Both the position numbers and the translations under genes were made by a program. From Ophiosphaerella korrae (lineage: Eukaryota > Ascomycota > Dothideomycetes > Pleosporales > Phaeosphaeriaceae): DNA of 64,000 nucleotides. A model generated the notes under the pieces. That model made no database searches and was not told the origin of the DNA. It saw only the letters and a list, made by a program, of their open reading frames with translations. Positions 59,617-64,000 of the stretch are shown in pieces. The DNA lies in contig JALNQF010000078.1 in NCBI GenBank assembly GCA_028456385.1, forward strand, positions 1-64,000, in the 5' to 3' direction. Numbering within the stretch: the first letter of the stretch is position 1; every line of letters begins with the position of its first letter.

Positions 59617-60308
59617 TCATGTGTCGTGATTTTCTTTGTCCTTTACTCCTAATTCAGAGGCTATCGAAGGACCGCTCACACCGATGTCACCGATGTCTGT
59701 TGACGAGAGAGATGCTTGCGTTGTCATGACCGAAGTGCTACCTAGTGAACTCGATGGCGGCATTGTATATGAAGCCAATCTTGACACAGGCCCTGAAGAT
59801 GGTCCGTGACGCACAGTGCTCAATGCCGTCAGTGTGAATAGGCCGGACGACTGTGAGGCGGGCTCGTGTATGAAAGCAGGTGCCCAGCTTTTTAACTGCG
59901 GGCTATACTGCGTTTCTGTTTTGCCATTTCGACCAATCTTTTCGGATTTAGGTGTATATAATGCTCTAGGATTCCAGTATACCAAGTTGTACAACTATGT
60001 CACTGTTTGTGTTGTCATGTTGGGTTTACAAGCGGCCATGAAGTTATTCCTCCTGCCATGTGTATGATTCCATACTTGGTGTATGGCCAATTTGGTGGTA
60101 CTTGACCAAGATATTCGGTTGGTATGTGACCGCCTATCATCGATGAGCTTTCCCACCATGATTGCGACCTTTCTGGTTCCGGTGATCTGGTGTCTATTGG
60201 CGCAGTTATTGGCGTATTCATTCCCGAAGTCGATGTGAACTTATCACGGAACGATAAAATTTGCTCGGTCAACGGATTTAGTGATATCGGCGCACCGGCT
60301 GCGACCAT
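59617..60308 (-). CDS. Hypothetical protein, partial model
   Basis: Two minus-strand open segments (60308-60015 and 59994-59617) can be joined at a GTAAAC donor and a CATAG acceptor into one frame of about 215 codons. The 35-nt intron this implies is unusually short. The sequence is Ser/Pro/Thr-rich with conserved-looking aromatic stretches (W-W-E-S-S; P-P-N-W-P-Y-T). Upstream on the same strand, coding-like pieces without a clear start occur at about 60400-60830, so the true gene may extend there. No family is recognised and function is unknown. Confidence 0.35.
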
Positions 60309-61736
60309 AAACTAACGCAAATAATTAAGAAGATCATATAGGTTAGGCTTATCGGTATGACAGAAGTCGTATATTTTCCATCTAAACTTCAAGCAGAATT
60401 TTGACTGCTCTCTATGTCCATACCAGTTTGATCGAATCCTTGTAGGCAGGGTTCTAATGCATTGGCCGGTTGCTTTGGATCCTGTAATATACTACTGTAC
60501 ATTAGTTAGCGACATTTCCGAGCAGAAATGCAAGTGACCAACTCTTTGAACTAATGACCGCTGCACAGAACAGCTTGGAATATGTTACTATAAAGATTTG
60601 CATTTGGTCTATGGGGTTCTGCCAAATGACCACTAATCTTGTAGCAATCAGAAAAGGCGTTCAAAACACACTGGTAGGGTGATGATTTCCAGCATGCGTC
60701 TGTTGGCGAACTGTTTTTTGCATGTGTCTCCGGAGAGCCCCTTCTGGACTAAATCGAATTCAGCCCGAATTCTTTGGCTCCTGGATTTTAATTCCTTGCA
60801 TCTCGGTCCCAGAGCTAATAGTGATGAGACTATCTACCAGAATCTTCTCTGGCGATCATGAGAAAGGCATTTTCATCTTTGAAGGCACATTCCTCGTGTG
60901 ACAATTATGGTGTTAGTCCTGTCAAGCGTTTGTGCAATGATATGCATTTCTGTTTGTATAATCCTGTTCGCTCGGGCCGTTCGAAGCATGAGTGGGTCAA
61001 GCACCCCACAACCACATGTTGAAACATGCTGCCCTGCCGCATCTTCATGTAAAGGCCCAATCTTTTCTTGGTATCAAGGCAGTGTAAATAGTATCATCAC
61101 ATGTGAAGAGGTTCAACTGTGAGTGGCACCTCCACTCACATCCACATGATGACATCAGCGTCCACATTCACGGCAAGCATTTCCGGGTCAGGCTCATCAC
61201 GGTCGGTGAGCGAGCTTCCACTCGAATCCTTGATTACTCACATCGTGTCTCGCGCGTGTTGCTACCAAATACGGTGATATTGAATAGGTAACAAGACGGC
61301 AGATTCCTAACGCGAAGTGGCGCAACAACCCACCCTGTCATCAGTAATCTGAGACATATAAGCCTATAGTAAGAAAGCTCATTACGCGAAGCAGGAAAAA
61401 AATTGTTTGCCACTGTGACGGTGAGCTCTTGTCATCAAGGTTACAGCTGTCGCGGCGAAGGCAGCTGAAGACAAGTGGATTTTGCATTGTACATGGAAAA
61501 AGAAATGGATATGTTGAAAGCAAGCGTTTTAGCGAGACAAGAATGAATGAGAAGACAGAGAAAGGTGATGAGGTAGTAGTCATGTACGGGGGGAGGGGAT
61601 AAAAAGCTGTCTATGAGTGGTATCGCCCTGGCAGCCATGAGCATGTAGGGAAATGCGGGAGAACCACAAGAAACTCAACAAGCTATGAAAATACAACTCC
61701 CTGATCGTTTGACACTTCGGTGTTGAAGTTGGAGCC
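60309..61736. other. Unresolved region with possible further exons
   Basis: On the minus strand, open pieces near 60665-60800 (ending with A-N-R-R-M-L-E-I-I-T-L-P) and 60430-60480 have coding-like composition but could not be assembled. The part nearest 61736 is probably the 3' UTR of the DUF1349 gene. Confidence 0.3.
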
Positions 61737-62582
61737 TTAAAATATCTCCAGAGCCTCAAAGTCCACACAAAGGTTTCGAGCGCCTGCGTTCTGTCCGCCC
61801 CCATTTCTTCGGTCGAAGACGCTCATACCAAAGTTCGCCGGGCGACTCGCGTATACACCAACACGTACTGCTTTGTCTTCGACACCCCAGAAGAACCAAG
61901 TGACTTCGCGAAGTTTCTTCCACCCTAGTACGTCGTCTTCATACCAGACCCATAGCGCATAACCAATCCGTTCAATCTTCACGCGAAGATCAAGGCGGCG
62001 CGCATGATTTGGTGGAAGCGCAGACAGAGACCAATCTGCGCCATCCGAGTTTGCGACTACTGATGTGGCATGGCACGCGTTGTTACAAAACTCGAGCCCA
62101 ACTTTCACCCACTTTGCAGCAGGGGCAGGTTGCACATATGGTGGTGGTGAATCACATAGCATCTGTGATCGAGAGTCCAATTGGGGAGATGGAGTCTGTG
62201 CCGGTGTGGTGTTTGTGCTTGATAGCTCAGATAATGATTGACTCAGCATTGTGGTATCGTCATTCAAGGGGAGCGTGACAACGCCGGGAGCTTCCAAGGT
62301 TGGCGCGGCCGTTGTAATTTGGCCTGGAGGTGCGCCTGCGAATATGACAAGTCCCCCCTGATCCCACTCCAGTTCCCAATCCGCCGATACGGTGACTTCA
62401 GCGGCTATGAAGGGATTGCGCAGGGCAGTATAGAGGATGGGGGCCGTTGATGTATCTCGTGATGGCGGTTTTCTCCACAAATCGGAATTTGGGGGGGCCG
62501 CCAGGGTAAACGACCCCATCCATTCCGGTACGACATCGTTCGGTATGTTCAGGGGCGTGAAGGAGGAACTCGCGGGTGGCAT
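61737..62582 (-). CDS. DUF1349-family protein (concanavalin-like fold)
   Basis: Intronless, 281 aa. The start is the ATG before P-P-A-S-S-S-F. The pattern matches DUF1349 proteins (beta-sandwich related to concanavalin-like lectins; the yeast relative Ree1 is linked to enolase regulation): an early W-M-G-S-F-T-L-A-A-P-P, a paired strand with W-E-L-E-W-D-Q-G-G-L-V-I-F, then W-V-K-V-G-L-E-F-C-N-N, D-W-S, R-I-G-Y-A-L-W-V-W-Y, and R-V-G-V-Y-A-S-R-P. A Ser/Thr/Pro-rich insertion of about 60 residues (~105-160) separates the two halves. No signal peptide, so intracellular. Its precise role is unknown. Confidence 0.8.
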   Translation of the reverse strand: MPPASSSFTPLNIPNDVVPEWMGSFTLAAPPNSDLWRKPPSRDTSTAPILYTALRNPFIAAEVTVSADWELEWDQGGLVIFAGAPPGQITTAAPTLEAPGVVTLPLNDDTTMLSQSLSELSSTNTTPAQTPSPQLDSRSQMLCDSPPPYVQPAPAAKWVKVGLEFCNNACHATSVVANSDGADWSLSALPPNHARRLDLRVKIERIGYALWVWYEDDVLGWKKLREVTWFFWGVEDKAVRVGVYASRPANFGMSVFDRRNGGGQNAGARNLCVDFEALEIF

Positions 62583-64000
62583 GGCCTTTGATGGTAATTG
62601 CTGACGCTCGTGGAACTGGACTCGAGGATCTGCGCCAGACGTTTACTGTTCCTGAAGCTCTGCGACTGGGTCGCGTATATGTAGCAAAGTCCGTGGCTCC
62701 GGCAAAGTCACCCCCGCGAAAAGCTGCCGAGTCGCGCTGGGTATCGTCTAGTTTCGTGCAACCTGGAGGGGAAGGTCATTCGCTTCGTGGTGAGAGTTAG
62801 TACAAGGATGCCGACCACATGTAAGCTCTAAGCTGACACGGGCAAATTAGGGCACCACACCAGATCTGCAGAGGATCGTGAGCTTGTGCGGATCTCGTTA
62901 AGCCTGTTCCGCCGTCAGCAGGTAAGTGTGCTCGCGCTTAAAGCTCCAAATATAAGCGTTGCGAAGATGCACTATTTCATGCTACGGCGAATGCCTTCGC
63001 GGGCCATGGCTCGCACTGGGAGCCTCGATAGGCGCGCGACTCCGTTGCTTACTTTTTGAACTGGATTGAACGAGTCAGGCTTACCCGGTCTTGCGATAGG
63101 GAGGGTTGTGAGGAAGTTATAGATATCTCAATGGCGCAGCCCTGGGGAAAGTGGCAGAAGAAGCAGCGCAGCAAACACGCAGCGAACATTTGAACAACAG
63201 CTCGCGCGCGTGCATGATATAAATAATCATCGTTGGGGTAGAAACGACGGTACGGATCTTGGCTTTGTGCATGGTCGCGAGCCCTGAGCTGAGCTGCTCC
63301 CGCCACGCTGAGGACAGCAGCTATGCGTGCGTTGCCATCGCGAGGCAGGGGCGATCCTATCGCCATTGTGCGGCCTCATCCTGGAGCCCGGGAATCGCGA
63401 ACGAGTATTTGTCCATGGTGACGATACAAGCCAACACGTCTAGCAGGGAGGAGTGAGGTGCAGACAATGGGGGTCCAGATATGTGGTGCATGCGGCCGCT
63501 TGACCACTACGTGGACTCGCAGCTCAGCGTCGAGAGGCGCCATCGTCCGGCCGGTTGCCCTTGGGAAGACGCATGTTAGCTGGTCGTTTCAGGCTCGGCG
63601 CAGATACAGTCGCATTCGTGCAGGTCATTGGAGATGCTGTGCATCGGAGAGGATGGTTCGTGGCAATGATGAGTTGTCGTCGTGCAACGGGGCGGACCAG
63701 ACGATGACATGCAGATAGCAAGGGGATTTGTGCAGTAGGCCTCTGCATTTTGCACGCAAGCGTCAATCGGCCGACAATGCCAATTGGAGGGCATGTCCGT
63801 GGTCGCAAATCATCCATTACGTAGTTTTGCCAGCACGCGCCGAGATGGGCAAGCTTGAGCCTTGATAGACGATGCTGCAGAACACGTCTACTGCAAAAAT
63901 GTGCAGTGCCTAGGCCCTCTTTATCTGTTGAATCTTTGCATAGAAACCCAGGAGACTTGTACATGGCGTCTTGTTTTACTTGTGCAACACAGATGGACTT
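62583..64000. other. Gene-poor end of window
   Basis: About 1.4 kb upstream of the DUF1349 gene. The longest ORF (63524-63964, minus, 146 codons) has no motif and overlaps other frames. No supported gene. Confidence 0.4.

Noticed and set aside
63524..63964. 146-codon minus-strand ORF at the window end
   Set aside because: No recognisable domain, overlapping alternative frames and no splice context.

Overview
The window looks like a chromosome segment of a filamentous ascomycete, most likely Dothideomycetes (Pleosporales-like). Genes have many short introns (about 45-60 nt) with CTAAC/CTGAC-type branch sites. Ancient transposons carry the TpA-rich, stop-riddled signature of repeat-induced point mutation (RIP). 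The genes are typical Pezizomycotina ones (HET, NACHT-WD40, squalene epoxidase, DUSP-USP ubiquitin protease). No rRNA, tRNA or CRISPR was seen.

Layout. (1) 1-9460 is an AT-rich RIP-mutated block. A complete but dead Ty1/Copia element (2009-8297, minus strand, 546-bp LTRs, 5-bp target duplication) sits inside the protease region of an older Gypsy-like gag-pol fragment. (2) 9.7-22.4 kb is an accessory region. It holds a decayed NACHT-WD40 (NLR-type) pseudogene, then a ~6.9-kb eight-exon gene joining a sacsin/NO VEIN-type HSP90-like ATPase, a coiled coil, a DUF3883-like domain and a HET incompatibility domain, with one apparent frameshift in a tandem repeat. Relics of a SAT4/rhodopsin-type membrane protein and of a MULE transposase follow. 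(3) 22818-27815 is a ~5-kb pogo/Fot-type DNA transposon with 39-bp terminal inverted repeats and TA duplications. Its transposase is RIP-broken, but it encloses an intact three-exon gene for a probable PD-(D/E)XK-type protein.

(4) 28.3-62.6 kb is mostly housekeeping sequence: a CLC chloride transporter, an isoamyl-acetate-hydrolysing SGNH esterase, a conserved protein with a retropepsin-like segment lacking the usual Asp, a UBP12-type deubiquitinase, a C2H2 zinc-finger gene preceded by a decayed paralogue-like zinc-finger pseudogene, a short-chain dehydrogenase, a kinase-like protein with a repetitive tail, squalene epoxidase ERG1, a single-pass membrane protein with a disordered tail, a YSA1-type NUDIX hydrolase and a DUF1349 protein. 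Longer gene-poor gaps lie at 54.8-57.1, 58.2-59.6 and 62.6-64 kb.

The housekeeping genes form no pathway cluster. The functional theme is in region 2, where two self/non-self recognition-type genes sit next to a transposon graveyard, and in region 3, a transposon with what looks like a passenger gene. Gene models come from manual splice-site reading. Family assignments rest on recognised motifs, not on database searches.
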